Positions 17,429-28,740 of a DNA stretch of 64,000 nucleotides are shown here, in pieces. Position numbers and translations under genes: made by a program. A model generated the notes under the pieces. It saw nothing but the letters and a program-made list of their open reading frames with translations. It did no database searches and was not told the DNA's origin. This DNA is from Pseudoalteromonas sp. DL-6 (GTDB lineage Bacteria > Pseudomonadota > Gammaproteobacteria > Enterobacterales > Alteromonadaceae). The stretch lies in the NCBI RefSeq assembly GCF_004328665.1, contig NZ_CP019770.1, positions 868,001 to 932,000 of the forward strand, given 5' to 3'. The stretch's first letter is position 1. Every line of letters begins with the position of its first letter.

Positions 17429-17668
17429 ATGATGGGTAAAACCGTATCTTCGGAAGAAAATGCAAAGTTAACAAAGTGGCTTAAAACTAAGCGCCATGAA
17501 AAAGGCTACACAATGCGCAGCTTAGCGCAAATTTTGGGCACGCCACATTCTTTTATAGGCAAAATAGAAAACCAAGAGCGTCGCTTAGATGTGATTGAGT
17601 TTGTTCGCTATTGTAATGCATTAGAAGTCGACCCGTATGAAGCATTAAGCTTAATCAAAGCTGATTAA
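17429..17668 (+). CDS. Small Xre-family helix-turn-helix regulator
   Basis: 79 residues from the ATG at 17429, chosen because AGGAG lies 6 bases upstream; a second ATG follows immediately. The protein is essentially one HTH_3/Cro-C1 domain: WLKTKRHEKGYTMRSLAQIL, GTPHSFIGKIENQERRLDVIEFVRYCNAL. It has no dimerisation or sensor extension. No toxin or phage gene is adjacent, so it is not obviously an antitoxin. The target is unknown. Confidence 0.8.
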   Translation: MMGKTVSSEENAKLTKWLKTKRHEKGYTMRSLAQILGTPHSFIGKIENQERRLDVIEFVRYCNALEVDPYEALSLIKAD

Positions 17669-17733
17669 CGCTTTTAGGCTGTAATTGCAAAGCTAAGCTT
17701 AACGTTTACAGCCAACACTAGTGCAGGGAAGCA

Positions 17734-19113
17734 TTAGGTATTTTTATGATAATTTTTCTCTAGCGCATATAGTTTGTGTCTTATTAGGTATAAAAATACT
17801 AATGAAGGTAACACCATAAGCGCTGTTAAAACAAAGAATAATGACCAATTCCCCATCAGCCAATCATCAATAACCACGCCGCTGTAACTCGATAATAACG
17901 TACGCCCTAAGTTCCCTAAGGATGCCAATAGCGCATAATGAGTGGCGCTAAATGCTCTATCACACAGCATAGATATAAAAGCAACCATTGCCACTAAAGA
18001 CCACGCTTGGGTAAAACCATCAACCACAATTGCCATTGCATATAAGTGTTCTTGTGGCCCAGCTAAAGCAATCCAAGAGAACATTAAGTTAGATGCTGCC
18101 ATGGCTACACCACTAATAAACAAGCCTTTTACTATGCCATATTTGTGGTTAAAAATACTGCCCAAAAAGGCAAATATGATAGTAATTAAACCTGTGCCAA
18201 GCTTGGAGTAATTTGCTATTTGGGTATTGCTAAAGCCGACTTCTTTATAAAATACAATCGACATTCGCGCTAAAAATGCTTCACCAATTTTAAATAAGAA
18301 AATAAACGCCAGCAGTGCTAGTGCAGTTTTAACCCCATTTTTAGCAAAAAAGGTTTTAAATGGGTCAACCACGGTAACCCCTAGCCATGCGAGCGTTTTT
18401 GTAAGCGGTGTTTGTTTAGTCGTTGCGAGCTTTTCAAGGTAAACACGTTCTAGCTCGGCATGAACAGCTTCACGGTTTGATTTTGGTTCTTTAGCCCAAA
18501 ACACACAGCTAATTAATAACAGCATAATCGCAGATAAAAAATAATAGACCTGTGGCCAGTCAATATTTGGCATATCAGCCATATAAAAGGGCACAGCCCC
18601 TAATAAAGCATAACCTGTCCACCAACCTGATGTAGCCATTGCGGCGGCTGCGGTAGCTTTATGAGATTCATTTTCACTAAGAGTGTCTATTCGAAAAGCA
18701 TCTATAGCAATATCTTGCGTTGCAGAGGCTATGGCGATCAGCAAGCAAAGTGCGGCGGCAATCGCTAGGTTTGCTTTTAGATCAAGCCCTGCAAGTAGTA
18801 ACGTGCCAAGTAAAATAAAGCTTTGGCAAAATAAGATCCAACTACGGCGCTGACCAAGCCAGTTGTACAAAAAGGGCAGTTTAGTGCGATCTATTAAAGG
18901 CGACCATAAAAAATTGATACTGTAGGCACCAAACACAATGCCAAATAAGCCTATCATGCTGCGACTCAAACCTTCATCTTTAAGCCAAGCCGACATTACC
19001 GAGCCAATTAACACCCACGGAAAACCACTGCTCATTCCAAATATAAAAACATTAATCAAACGTTTATCTTTAAAATAAGAAAAGTATTCGCGAACAGAAA
19101 GTGTGCTATTCAT
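17734..19113 (-). CDS. ampG: AmpG-type muropeptide permease (MFS)
   Basis: 459 residues with 12 or more membrane helices. The N-terminal region (LINVFIFGMSSGFPWVLIGSVMSAWLKDEGLSRSMIGLFG) and the SATQDIAIDAFRID segment are typical of AmpG. The protein imports anhydro-muropeptides from the periplasm for cell-wall recycling. In E. coli ampG is adjacent to yajG and near bolA. Here the yajG-type gene is two genes upstream on the same strand, supporting the assignment. Confidence 0.88.
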   Translation of the reverse strand: MNSTLSVREYFSYFKDKRLINVFIFGMSSGFPWVLIGSVMSAWLKDEGLSRSMIGLFGIVFGAYSINFLWSPLIDRTKLPFLYNWLGQRRSWILFCQSFILLGTLLLAGLDLKANLAIAAALCLLIAIASATQDIAIDAFRIDTLSENESHKATAAAAMATSGWWTGYALLGAVPFYMADMPNIDWPQVYYFLSAIMLLLISCVFWAKEPKSNREAVHAELERVYLEKLATTKQTPLTKTLAWLGVTVVDPFKTFFAKNGVKTALALLAFIFLFKIGEAFLARMSIVFYKEVGFSNTQIANYSKLGTGLITIIFAFLGSIFNHKYGIVKGLFISGVAMAASNLMFSWIALAGPQEHLYAMAIVVDGFTQAWSLVAMVAFISMLCDRAFSATHYALLASLGNLGRTLLSSYSGVVIDDWLMGNWSLFFVLTALMVLPSLVFLYLIRHKLYALEKNYHKNT

Positions 19114-19135
19114 AGGGGCTCATTGGCTCATAGAA

Positions 19136-19158
19136 AGAGCAGCCAAAGCTGCTCTGAT
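19136..19158 (-). terminator. Probable terminator between the cyclophilin gene and ampG
   Basis: AGAGCAGC / GCTGCTCT stem (19136-19143 and 19148-19155) with a 4-base loop and a short T-rich tract on the minus strand. It lies just past the cyclophilin stop codon; leakage into ampG is possible. Confidence 0.5.
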
Positions 19159-19164
19159 AAAAAG

Positions 19165-19785
19165 TTATAAAGGGACTTGCTCAAGCACCTTGATATTTAA
19201 TATAACAACCGGTTTTTCAGGGACAAAGTTGTAGCCAATTTTGTCATTAAAACCCGTTTTTACAGCCATGATTTTATCGAGCGTCTCATAACCTTCCATA
19301 ACACTGCCAAACACTGCAAATCCCCAATCACGTCCAGGGTTTAAATGGTCATTGTCATCCATGTTAAAAAAGAACTGACGCGTTCCTGAGTGTGGTTCTC
19401 GATCTTGATAGGCCATAGCAATGCTATACATATCGTTAGTTAAGCCGTTACCGCTTTCATTAAAAATAGGGTCGTTTTCATGCAGGCCATCGTAATCTTT
19501 ATCATAACCACCGCCTTGAATTACAAAGTCACGGTCATTTTCTACATCGCGTTCTACACGATGAAACACACTGCCTTGATAGCTTTTATCAGACACGTAA
19601 GTCAAAAAGTTATTGACCGTAATAGGGGCTCTTGAGCGGTCTAGCTCAACCATAATACTGCCCAACGATGTCACAATTTCTACTCGAGGGAAAATATTAT
19701 CTTTTTGCACAAAGCGGCCTTCTTGTGCCGCTAAACTATTTACGCTAAAAAATAAGCTTACGCAGATTAAAAAAAGTTGCTTCAT
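19165..19785 (-). CDS. Exported cyclophilin-type peptidyl-prolyl isomerase
   Basis: 206 residues with a signal peptide (MKQLFLICVSLFFSVNSLAAQ) followed by a bacterial-type cyclophilin domain. Visible active-site segments include FHRVERDVENDRDFVIQGG, the FFFN strand and WGFAVFGSVMEGYETLDKI. It would catalyse prolyl isomerisation during periplasmic folding. It ends just before ampG and starts 3 bp after the yajG-type gene, so it likely shares its transcript. Confidence 0.9.
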   Translation of the reverse strand: MKQLFLICVSLFFSVNSLAAQEGRFVQKDNIFPRVEIVTSLGSIMVELDRSRAPITVNNFLTYVSDKSYQGSVFHRVERDVENDRDFVIQGGGYDKDYDGLHENDPIFNESGNGLTNDMYSIAMAYQDREPHSGTRQFFFNMDDNDHLNPGRDWGFAVFGSVMEGYETLDKIMAVKTGFNDKIGYNFVPEKPVVILNIKVLEQVPL

Positions 19786-19787
19786 TA

Positions 19788-20348
19788 TTAACCTTCTAAA
19801 AATGCAATTAATTCAGGGTCAGATACAATGCGGGTAATTAACTGCTCAGTCAACTTATTGAGCTGACCTTCAATTTTTGCCCTATCATGACCAAGTGGTC
19901 CAGATAAATTAGCATTACCGCTATAACGCTTACTGAAATTACTTGTAGGGCGAATCACTCGTACTTCAAATTCAATCTTGGCATCACTGGTATGGCTCAT
20001 TAGCTTTTCTGTAACCACAGCTTGCAGTGCATGAATATCTAACTCAAAGCGCAATTGCGCTAAATTAGAAATGCTAGCGCCATTGCGACTAAGCGCACTG
20101 TCTAGCGCACTTTTAACTGACTCAGTAATACCCGTGCTGGCAATGGTTTTTGTTTTGCTTGATTCAATAAGCTTTAAGGTTGCACTGTCACCACGTAAAT
20201 CAATCACGCTGGTGTTTAAGCTGTTATTGATTGAGCTTATTTGCCCACTTTTATACACAGGATTGAGAATAAGCTGATTAGGCTGATTGGCACATCCCGA
20301 AAAAACCACTAAAGTACAACAGCTCAATAATATCTTTATGAGTTTCAT
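19788..20348 (-). CDS. yajG: YajG-family lipoprotein
   Basis: 186 residues with a lipobox near residue 19 (LVVFSGCANQ), so an acylated envelope protein. The rest matches the YajG family: a leading NQLILNPVYKS segment, SVIDLRGDSATLKL and a C-terminal helix ending IVSDPELIAFLEG. The function is not established in the family. Proximity to ampG and bolA reproduces the E. coli neighbourhood, although here other genes are interleaved. Confidence 0.85.
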   Translation of the reverse strand: MKLIKILLSCCTLVVFSGCANQPNQLILNPVYKSGQISSINNSLNTSVIDLRGDSATLKLIESSKTKTIASTGITESVKSALDSALSRNGASISNLAQLRFELDIHALQAVVTEKLMSHTSDAKIEFEVRVIRPTSNFSKRYSGNANLSGPLGHDRAKIEGQLNKLTEQLITRIVSDPELIAFLEG

Positions 20349-21497
20349 TTATAACGTTCCACTATTTTTAGTTGCGCTGAGTACCACAAACTTTTTATTA
20401 GAGCCTAATAAAGTACAGTTACCAAACATACGGTTTAGTTTGTCGTGGTAATCTAAATGACGATTACCAATAATACGCAGCTCGCCACCTTCTTTTAATG
20501 TGTCTTTTGCTTGTTTAAACATTTGCCACGCGATGTGGTCGGTAACCGCTTGTGCTTGGTGAAATGGCGGATTACACAATACAATATCGGCACTTTCACG
20601 TTCAAAGTCGGTTAAACAATCATTCTCTATAAAGGTACATTGTTCAAACTTGTCTTCCATGTTTAATTCAATGTTGAGTCGAGCTGATTCAACCGCCATA
20701 TACGACTCATCAACAAAGCTAATACGAGCATTAGGGCAGCGCGCTAATGTCATTAAGCCAACCACGCCATTACCACAGCCTAAATCTATAATATTTTTGG
20801 CTTTATTTGTTTGTGGCAAATAATTAAAAAAGAAGCGCGCACCTATATCAAGTGAATCACGCGAAAACACATTTGCATGATTGCTTATTGTAAAATCAGT
20901 GCCTTCAAGTGGCCAGCTGACTGGGAAATCTGCGCCTTTATAACCGCCAGCGGCTTGGCTAATAATTAAACGTGATTTTTTTACTGCAAGACTTGTTTTC
21001 GTCTCACCAATAAAGTTTTCAAATGCTTTAATAGTAGAGTTATGCACGTCTTTAGTTTTTGCAGCACCAATAACTGGCGTATCTGGCGCGAGCACCTCGC
21101 TTAATTCAGATAGCTGATATTGTAAAAAAGCCAACGTGCGTGGTACTTTTACCAACACTAGGTCTACTTGCTCAGGTAGAGCCGATAAACTATCAAGCTG
21201 GCTAAACGCAGTCGTCGCGATTTTGTTTTCCGCTAAGTTATAAGCAGCTGCCTGATGGCTAATATATGAGTCGTTTACTGAACAAACTGTTAATTGTTGC
21301 TTGCTAAAGTAACAGCTAAGTGCACCAAAACTGTCGTTTAAGATCAGTAACGAGCGACAATCAGGGTAGTGTTCATTAACATAGTCAATAAGGTATTCGT
21401 CTGCTGAATCCCACGCTTGTAAGCTGCGGTTTTTTTGATCCAAAGGAAAGCGTTCAAGAGTAAAAGTGTTATCGCCGAGCGTAGCTTGCGTAGTCAT
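20349..21497 (-). CDS. rlmG: 23S rRNA (guanine1835-N2)-methyltransferase RlmG
   Basis: 382 residues, near the E. coli length. It has the two-lobe RsmC/RlmG design: a degenerate N-terminal methyltransferase-like half, and a C-terminal catalytic half with the SAM site NIIDLGCGNGVVGLMTL (about 238-254) and the N2-guanine motif LCNPPFHQ (about 305). It modifies 23S rRNA of the 50S subunit. The stop is 1 bp from the yajG start, suggesting one transcript. Confidence 0.92.
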   Translation of the reverse strand: MTTQATLGDNTFTLERFPLDQKNRSLQAWDSADEYLIDYVNEHYPDCRSLLILNDSFGALSCYFSKQQLTVCSVNDSYISHQAAAYNLAENKIATTAFSQLDSLSALPEQVDLVLVKVPRTLAFLQYQLSELSEVLAPDTPVIGAAKTKDVHNSTIKAFENFIGETKTSLAVKKSRLIISQAAGGYKGADFPVSWPLEGTDFTISNHANVFSRDSLDIGARFFFNYLPQTNKAKNIIDLGCGNGVVGLMTLARCPNARISFVDESYMAVESARLNIELNMEDKFEQCTFIENDCLTDFERESADIVLCNPPFHQAQAVTDHIAWQMFKQAKDTLKEGGELRIIGNRHLDYHDKLNRMFGNCTLLGSNKKFVVLSATKNSGTL

Positions 21498-21540
21498 AAT
21501 AGTTTAATGATCGGTAATCAAATGATAGGTAAATTCTAAC

Positions 21541-22140
21541 ATGCAACCGCCAAACGCCAACCCCCAACTGTTACCAAATGGCTTTTCTTATCAAAGTAAG
21601 GTACTTAGCGCACAAAAAAGCCTCGATTTATTTTATTATTTGCAGCAAAACCTAAATTGGCAACAGCCAAACATTACAGTGTTTGGTAAAACGGGGCCAA
21701 TACCTAGGCTACAATGTTTTATCAGCGAAGAAAATCTTGAGTACGGTTATTCTGGGCATAAACTCGACTTAGAGCCTTGGCCAGACGTATTACTTGCCAT
21801 GCGAACACGTTTAGAAAATCACCTACAGCAACCATTTAACTCAATTTTGGTTAATTATTATCGGGATGGCCACGATTGTATGGGTTGGCATAGCGATGAC
21901 GAGGCTGAGCTAGGGCCTGAGCCTACCATAGCGTGTGTGTCGCTTGGTGCAGAACGGTTATTTAAACTTAAACACAAAGTAAGCAACAGCATTACTAACA
22001 TCAAATTACAAAGTGGTAGTTGTTTAATAATGAGCGGCCAAAGCCAACAAAATTATCAACATGCGCTGCCTAAACAAACAACACTTAAACACCCGCGGAT
22101 CAGTTTAACGTTTCGCTATATTAATAATAATTTCAGTTAA
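21541..22140 (+). CDS. AlkB-like 2-oxoglutarate/Fe(II) dioxygenase
   Basis: 199 residues. The iron-binding triad is visible as HSDDE (His and Asp, about 119-121) and a distal His before the 2OG-binding arginines (LKHPRISLTFRYI). NxYRDGHDCMGWHSDDE is the typical ALKBH2/3-like core (SILVNYYRDG, then SLGAERLFKLKHK). Members reverse alkylation damage in DNA or RNA. Because it lacks the longer E. coli AlkB N-terminus, it is labelled AlkB-like. It is divergent from rlmG. Confidence 0.88.
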   Translation: MQPPNANPQLLPNGFSYQSKVLSAQKSLDLFYYLQQNLNWQQPNITVFGKTGPIPRLQCFISEENLEYGYSGHKLDLEPWPDVLLAMRTRLENHLQQPFNSILVNYYRDGHDCMGWHSDDEAELGPEPTIACVSLGAERLFKLKHKVSNSITNIKLQSGSCLIMSGQSQQNYQHALPKQTTLKHPRISLTFRYINNNFS

Positions 22141-22209
22141 ATAGCATTAGCCATGCTATAGCCGCAGTTGTTATAGTAACCATATAACTGAATTTTGAGG
22201 ATGGTTTTT

Positions 22210-22521
22210 ATGTCAATGCAACAACAAATACGTGACAAGCTAGCAAATGCCATTGCGTGTAAGCATTTAAATGTTATTAACGAAAGCCATATGCACAGTG
22301 CGGGGACTGAATCTCACTTTAAAGTGATTGTAGTCAGTGAAGAATTCGCCGGTAAGCGACTATTGCAGCGTCACCGTGAAATTAACGAAATTTTAAAAGA
22401 TGAGTTAGCAAATCACATTCACGCACTTGCTATGCACACTTACACCCCTGAAGAATTTACCGAGCACGACGGTGAGGCACCGCAATCGCCTAATTGTATG
22501 GGTGGCTCAAAAATTGGATAA
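22210..22521 (+). CDS. bolA: BolA-family protein
   Basis: 103 residues from ATG 22210 (GAGG about 10 bp upstream); in-frame starts at 22201 and 22216 are alternatives. The family core is clear: NESHMHSAGTESHFKVIVVSEEFAGKRLLQRHREINEIL, then HALAMHTYTPEEF, with the conserved His residues that help hold a shared [2Fe-2S] cluster with a monothiol glutaredoxin. BolA affects cell shape, envelope genes and biofilm in E. coli. The C-terminal CMGGSKIG resembles E. coli BolA. Confidence 0.93.
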   Translation: MSMQQQIRDKLANAIACKHLNVINESHMHSAGTESHFKVIVVSEEFAGKRLLQRHREINEILKDELANHIHALAMHTYTPEEFTEHDGEAPQSPNCMGGSKIG

Positions 22522-22553
22522 CAGGTAGCTAGAAGGTAGTTTGAGCATTTGGT

Positions 22554-22576
22554 AACTGATCAGATCAGTTTTTTTT
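22554..22576 (+). terminator. Weak terminator after bolA
   Basis: AACTGAT / ATCAGTT stem with a 3-base loop, followed by a T run. Confidence 0.6.
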
Positions 22577-22630
22577 GTTTTAGCCTTTAAACTAGCGCTA
22601 ATTTTTATTGTAAAAGATATAGGATGATCA

Positions 22631-23824
22631 ATGGTCATTAAGCCTAAAATTCGCGGATTTATCTGCACCAATGCACACCCAGTTGGCTGTGCAGAGCATG
22701 TTCAAGAACAAATTAATTATGTTAAGCAGCAAGGAGCATTAAAAAATGCGCCTAAAAATGTATTAGTTATTGGTGCGTCTACAGGTTATGGCCTTGCATC
22801 TCGTATTACTGCTGCATTTGGTGGTGGCGCTAAAACATTAGGTGTATTTTTTGAAAAAGAAGGCACTGAACGTAAAACAGGCTCTGCGGGTTGGTATAAC
22901 ACGGCGGCATTTCAAGCAGCCGCTGAAGCTGAAGGCTTATGGTCTAAAAATATTAATGGTGATGCGTTTTCTAACGAAATCAAACAAAAAACAATCGACA
23001 CCATTAAAGCTGAATTAGGTAAAGTTGACTGTATAATTTACAGCTTAGCATCACCTCGTCGCACTGATCCAAATACAGGCGAAGTGTTTTCTTCAACACT
23101 TAAGCCAATTGGTAATGCAGTAACCACTAAAAACTTAAATACGTCAAAGCGTGAAATCGATGAAGTAACCGTTGAAGCTGCAAACCAAGACGATATCGAC
23201 AACACCATTAAAGTAATGGGTGGCGAAGATTGGGAAATGTGGATTGACGCCCTTAAAGAGGCAGATGTATTAGCAGAAAACTTTAAAACAACGGCTTACA
23301 CATACATTGGTAAAGAACTAACTTGGCCAATATATGGGCATGCAACCATAGGTAAAGCGAAAGAAGATTTAGACCGTGCCACTGCAGCTATTAAAGCCGC
23401 TACCCAAGATTTAAACGGTGAAGCTTATGTTTCTTCACTTAATGCGGTAGTTACTCAAGCAAGCTCGGCAATTCCAATTATGCCGCTTTACATTTCTGCA
23501 TTATTTAAAGTAATGAAGGCTGATGGCACTTACGAGGGCACTATTGAGCAAATTCATGCACTATTTAGTGAAAACCTATACGGTGATTCACCACGTTTTG
23601 ATGAGGGTGGGCATTTATTCCAAAATTATAAAGAACTGGAAGATGACGTTCAATCTCGCGTTCAAACCATTTGGGACAGTGTAGACACAAGTTCAATTGA
23701 TGAGCTTACAGATTACGTTGGCTACCATAATGAGTTTTTACGCCTGTTTGGTTTTGGTATTGATGCTGTTGATTATGAGCAAGACGTAAACCCTGTTGCG
23801 CCAATTGCAAATATGATTGACTAA
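22631..23824 (+). CDS. fabV: Enoyl-ACP/trans-2-enoyl-CoA reductase FabV
   Basis: 397 residues, the standard FabV length. The Rossmann NADH-binding segment is [27 protein letters not shown]. The catalytic pair with the FabV-specific Y-X8-K spacing is at Y235 and K244 ([13 protein letters not shown]). [14 protein letters not shown] and the C-terminal [18 protein letters not shown] are also family-specific. It reduces the enoyl intermediate in fatty acid synthesis. FabV enzymes are typically less sensitive to triclosan than FabI. Single-gene unit with its own terminator. Confidence 0.96.
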   Translation: MVIKPKIRGFICTNAHPVGCAEHVQEQINYVKQQGALKNAPKNVLVIGASTGYGLASRITAAFGGGAKTLGVFFEKEGTERKTGSAGWYNTAAFQAAAEAEGLWSKNINGDAFSNEIKQKTIDTIKAELGKVDCIIYSLASPRRTDPNTGEVFSSTLKPIGNAVTTKNLNTSKREIDEVTVEAANQDDIDNTIKVMGGEDWEMWIDALKEADVLAENFKTTAYTYIGKELTWPIYGHATIGKAKEDLDRATAAIKAATQDLNGEAYVSSLNAVVTQASSAIPIMPLYISALFKVMKADGTYEGTIEQIHALFSENLYGDSPRFDEGGHLFQNYKELEDDVQSRVQTIWDSVDTSSIDELTDYVGYHNEFLRLFGFGIDAVDYEQDVNPVAPIANMID

Positions 23825-23851
23825 ATATTGCCATGAACAAGTTGTTATATT

Positions 23852-23876
23852 AAAAGTCGCCTTGTGCGACTTTTTT
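23852..23876 (+). terminator. Terminator after fabV
   Basis: AAAAGTCGC / GCGACTTTT stem, 5-base loop, T run. Confidence 0.82.
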
Positions 23877-25523
<1,647 letters not shown>

Positions 25524-25524
25524 A

Positions 25525-26730
25525 ATGGGCTTAAAAACTTTCTTAGAAGATATCGAACCACATTTTGAACCAGGTGGTAAGCATGAAAAATGGTACGCGC
25601 TGTATGAAGCTGCTGCGACTATTTTTTACACGCCAGGTTATGTAAATAAAGGTTCAACTCACGTTCGTGATAACATCGACCTAAAACGCATGATGATTTT
25701 AGTGTGGATGGCGACGTTCCCTGCCATGTTCTTTGGTATGTTCAACATTGGTCATCAAGCGGCAATTGCACTTGGTAATGGCTTTGAGCTAGCGAATATT
25801 TGGCAAGTAGGTTTATTCCAGTTACTTGGCGGTGAATTAACCGTTGATGCAGGCTGGGGTGCGAAAATGTTCTACGGAGCCTGTTTCTTCCTACCTATAT
25901 ATGCAACTACCTTTATTGTTGGTGGTTTCTGGGAAGTGTTATTTGCTTCTGTGCGTAAGCATGAAGTTAATGAAGGTTTCTTCGTAACGTCTGTATTGTT
26001 TGCATTAATTCTGCCTGCAACGATTCCTTTATGGCAAGTTGCGCTAGGTATTACTTTTGGTGTAGTTATCGCAAAAGAAATATTTGGTGGTACAGGCCGT
26101 AACTTCTTAAACCCTGCGCTTGCTGGTCGTGCGTTTTTATTCTTCGCATACCCTGCACAAATTTCAGGTGACACAGTATGGACTGCCGTAGATTCATTCT
26201 CTGGCGCGACTATGCTTGGTCAAGCGTTTGCTGGTACGTTAAATTACGCGACTGATATTGAGCTTTGGTGGAATGCGTTTTACGGATTCATTCAAGGTTC
26301 TATGGGCGAAACGTCTACGCTAGCTGTACTAATTGGTGGCTTATTCCTAATCTACGTGCGCATTGCGTCTTGGCGTATCGTGCTAGGTGTATTCCTAGGT
26401 ATGGTGGTAACCTCATCAATACTGAACACTATTGGTTCTGAAACCAATGCAATGTTTGCTATGCCTTGGTACTGGCACATGGTATTAGGTGGTTTTGCAT
26501 TCGGTATGTTCTTTATGGCAACTGACCCTGTATCTGCTGCATTTACTGATAAAGGTAAATTAGCATACGGTGCGCTTATTGGCTTTATGGTTATCATGAT
26601 CCGTGTTGTTAACCCTGCATACCCAGAGGGCATCATGTTAGCAATCTTATTTGCTAACTTGTTTGCACCTTTATTCGATCACTTTGTAGTGCAAGCTAAT
26701 ATCAAGCGGAGGTTGGCACGTAATGTCTAG
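25525..26730 (+). CDS. nqrB: Na+-translocating NADH:quinone reductase subunit B
   Basis: 401 residues, about ten membrane helices. The covalent-FMN threonine is T229 in the SGAT motif ([10 protein letters not shown]). Other conserved stretches are [24 protein letters not shown] and the DPVSAAFT loop. It takes electrons from NqrC's flavin, binds riboflavin and quinone-site elements and takes part in Na+ translocation. It begins 1 bp after nqrA and overlaps nqrC by 8 bases, so it is translationally linked. Confidence 0.97.
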   Translation: MGLKTFLEDIEPHFEPGGKHEKWYALYEAAATIFYTPGYVNKGSTHVRDNIDLKRMMILVWMATFPAMFFGMFNIGHQAAIALGNGFELANIWQVGLFQLLGGELTVDAGWGAKMFYGACFFLPIYATTFIVGGFWEVLFASVRKHEVNEGFFVTSVLFALILPATIPLWQVALGITFGVVIAKEIFGGTGRNFLNPALAGRAFLFFAYPAQISGDTVWTAVDSFSGATMLGQAFAGTLNYATDIELWWNAFYGFIQGSMGETSTLAVLIGGLFLIYVRIASWRIVLGVFLGMVVTSSILNTIGSETNAMFAMPWYWHMVLGGFAFGMFFMATDPVSAAFTDKGKLAYGALIGFMVIMIRVVNPAYPEGIMLAILFANLFAPLFDHFVVQANIKRRLARNV

Positions 26731-27472
26731 TAATAACGAATCAATTGGCAAAACGCTAGCTGTTGTTGTCTCATTATGTTTAGTGTGTGCAGTTATTGTA
26801 TCGCTAACATCTGTACAACTTCGCCCTCTGCAAAAAGCAAATAAAGCAAAAGATATTCAAAGCAATATCTTAGCTGCTGCTGGTATTAGCAAAGTTGATA
26901 ACGTTGCCGAAACGTTTGAAGCTAAAATCGAAACCCGCTTTGTTGATATGCAAAGTGGTGAGTTTGCTGAGCCGGTAGAAGACTTTGACTTTGAAAAAAG
27001 CAAATACGATGCTGAGTTAAGCAAATCTTTAAAAGAGAGTGGCATTAAGGACATCGCCGGTATTCAACGTATTACCAAGCGTGCACCTGTTTACATCTCT
27101 AAAAAAGACGATGGCTCTACTGATGCAATCATCCTTCCTATTCAGGGTTATGGTTTATGGGGCTTAATGTACGGTTTTATCTCGCTTGAAAGCGATGGCG
27201 AAACAGTTAAAGACATCATTTTCTACAAACATAACGAAACACCTGGTCTAGGTGGTGAAATTCAAAACCCACAGTGGACTGCAACGTGGGAAGGTAAAGA
27301 GTTACCAATCCAAATCGTTAAAGGGACTGCTGCCGGTGATGAGCATAAGATCGATGGTCTTTCAGGTGCTACATTAACGTCTAACGGTGTTGACCATGCA
27401 GTTGATTTTTGGACTGGCGAAAATGGCTTTGGCCCTTTCCTTGCGAAAGTACGTAAAGGAGCATTGAACTAA
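26723..27472 (+). CDS. nqrC: Na+-translocating NADH:quinone reductase subunit C
   Basis: 249 residues with one N-terminal membrane helix ([18 protein letters not shown]) and a periplasmic FMN-binding domain. The flavinylated threonine is T217 in [10 protein letters not shown]. The preceding [11 protein letters not shown] is conserved. FMN is attached by ApbE, whose gene lies after nqrF. The start overlaps the end of nqrB and the stop shares one base with the nqrD start. Confidence 0.97.
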   Translation: MSSNNESIGKTLAVVVSLCLVCAVIVSLTSVQLRPLQKANKAKDIQSNILAAAGISKVDNVAETFEAKIETRFVDMQSGEFAEPVEDFDFEKSKYDAELSKSLKESGIKDIAGIQRITKRAPVYISKKDDGSTDAIILPIQGYGLWGLMYGFISLESDGETVKDIIFYKHNETPGLGGEIQNPQWTATWEGKELPIQIVKGTAAGDEHKIDGLSGATLTSNGVDHAVDFWTGENGFGPFLAKVRKGALN

Positions 27473-28104
27473 TGGCTGATACTAAAGAAATGAAGGCGGT
27501 CCTATTTGGTCCAGTTTTCGCTAACAACCCAATCGCATTACAAGTACTTGGTATCTGTTCTGCGCTAGCGGTAACGTCTAGCTTAAAAAATGCATTAATC
27601 ATGTCAATTGCATTGACCTTGGTAACTGCATTCTCTAGCCTTTTTATCTCGACTATTCGTAACCATATCCCATCATCAGTACGTATCATCGTACAGATGA
27701 CGATTATTGCATCATTAGTAATCGTGGTTGACCAAGTACTACAAGCTTTCTCTTACGCTACGGCAAAAGAGTTATCAGTATTCGTTGGTCTAATCATTAC
27801 TAACTGTATCGTAATGGGTCGTGCTGAAGCTTATGCAATGAAGTCGCCGCCATTAATGTCTTTCCTTGATGGTATTGGTAATGGCTTAGGTTACTCTGTA
27901 GTGTTACTTACTGTTGGCTTTATTCGTGAGTTATTCGGTAAAGGTTCACTGTTCGGTGTTGATATTATTCCATTAGTACAAAATGGTGGTTGGTACCAAC
28001 CTATGGGTCTATTGATCTTACCACCGAGTGCATTCTTCATTATTGGTTTATTCATTTGGGTACTTCGTACTTATAAGAAAGACCAAGTAGAAGCTAAAGC
28101 GTAA
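27472..28104 (+). CDS. nqrD: Na+-translocating NADH:quinone reductase subunit D
   Basis: 210 residues, about six membrane helices, homologous to NqrE and to Rnf[23 protein letters not shown] carries the conserved cysteine that, with those of NqrE, coordinates the intramembrane iron centre. The start overlaps nqrC (TAATG). It forms part of the Na+ pathway. Confidence 0.96.
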   Translation: MADTKEMKAVLFGPVFANNPIALQVLGICSALAVTSSLKNALIMSIALTLVTAFSSLFISTIRNHIPSSVRIIVQMTIIASLVIVVDQVLQAFSYATAKELSVFVGLIITNCIVMGRAEAYAMKSPPLMSFLDGIGNGLGYSVVLLTVGFIRELFGKGSLFGVDIIPLVQNGGWYQPMGLLILPPSAFFIIGLFIWVLRTYKKDQVEAKA

Positions 28105-28114
28105 GGGGCGATAA

Positions 28115-28723
28115 GTGGAACATTATATTAGTTTATTTGTAAAAGCCGTTTTTATTGAAAACTTAGCGTTAGCATTCTTCCTAGGTATGTGTACTTTCTT
28201 AGCCGTGTCTAAAAAAGTAACTACATCAATTGGCCTAGGTGTAGCGGTTATTGTTGTATTAGGTATTTCAGTACCGGTTAACAACTTGGTTTACCATGCG
28301 GTATTAGCACCGGGTTCACTAGAGTGGCTTGGTTACCCAGAAGCAGATCTTAGCTTTTTACGTTTCTTAACTTTCATTGGTGTTATTGCAGCACTAGTGC
28401 AAATTCTTGAAATGGCATTAGATAAGTTCTTCCCACCGCTTTACAACGCATTAGGTATTTTCCTACCACTAATCACAGTTAACTGTGCAATTTTTGGTGC
28501 GGTAGCCTTCATGGTTGAGCGTAACTATAACTTCGGCGAGTCTGTTGTTTATGGTATTGGCGCTGGTGTGGGTTGGGCGCTTGCAATTACATTACTTGCA
28601 GGTATCCGTGAGAAAATGAAGTATTCAGACGTACCAGATGGTTTACGTGGTTTAGGTATTACCTTCATCACTGTTGGCTTGATGGGTCTTGGCTTTATGT
28701 CATTCTCTGGTATTTCACTGTAA
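28115..28723 (+). CDS. nqrE: Na+-translocating NADH:quinone reductase subunit E
   Basis: 202 residues with six membrane helices and a GTG start after [26 protein letters not shown] and [20 protein letters not shown] contain the two conserved half-helix cysteines that share an iron centre with NqrD. It sits in the middle of the nqr operon. Confidence 0.96.
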   Translation: MEHYISLFVKAVFIENLALAFFLGMCTFLAVSKKVTTSIGLGVAVIVVLGISVPVNNLVYHAVLAPGSLEWLGYPEADLSFLRFLTFIGVIAALVQILEMALDKFFPPLYNALGIFLPLITVNCAIFGAVAFMVERNYNFGESVVYGIGAGVGWALAITLLAGIREKMKYSDVPDGLRGLGITFITVGLMGLGFMSFSGISL

Positions 28724-28740
28724 TAATAGCGAGGTCAATC

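Noticed and set aside
17669..17733. GGCTGTAA/TTACAGCC inverted repeat as a terminator between the Xre-type gene and ampG
   Set aside because: The loop is long and no T run follows on either strand.
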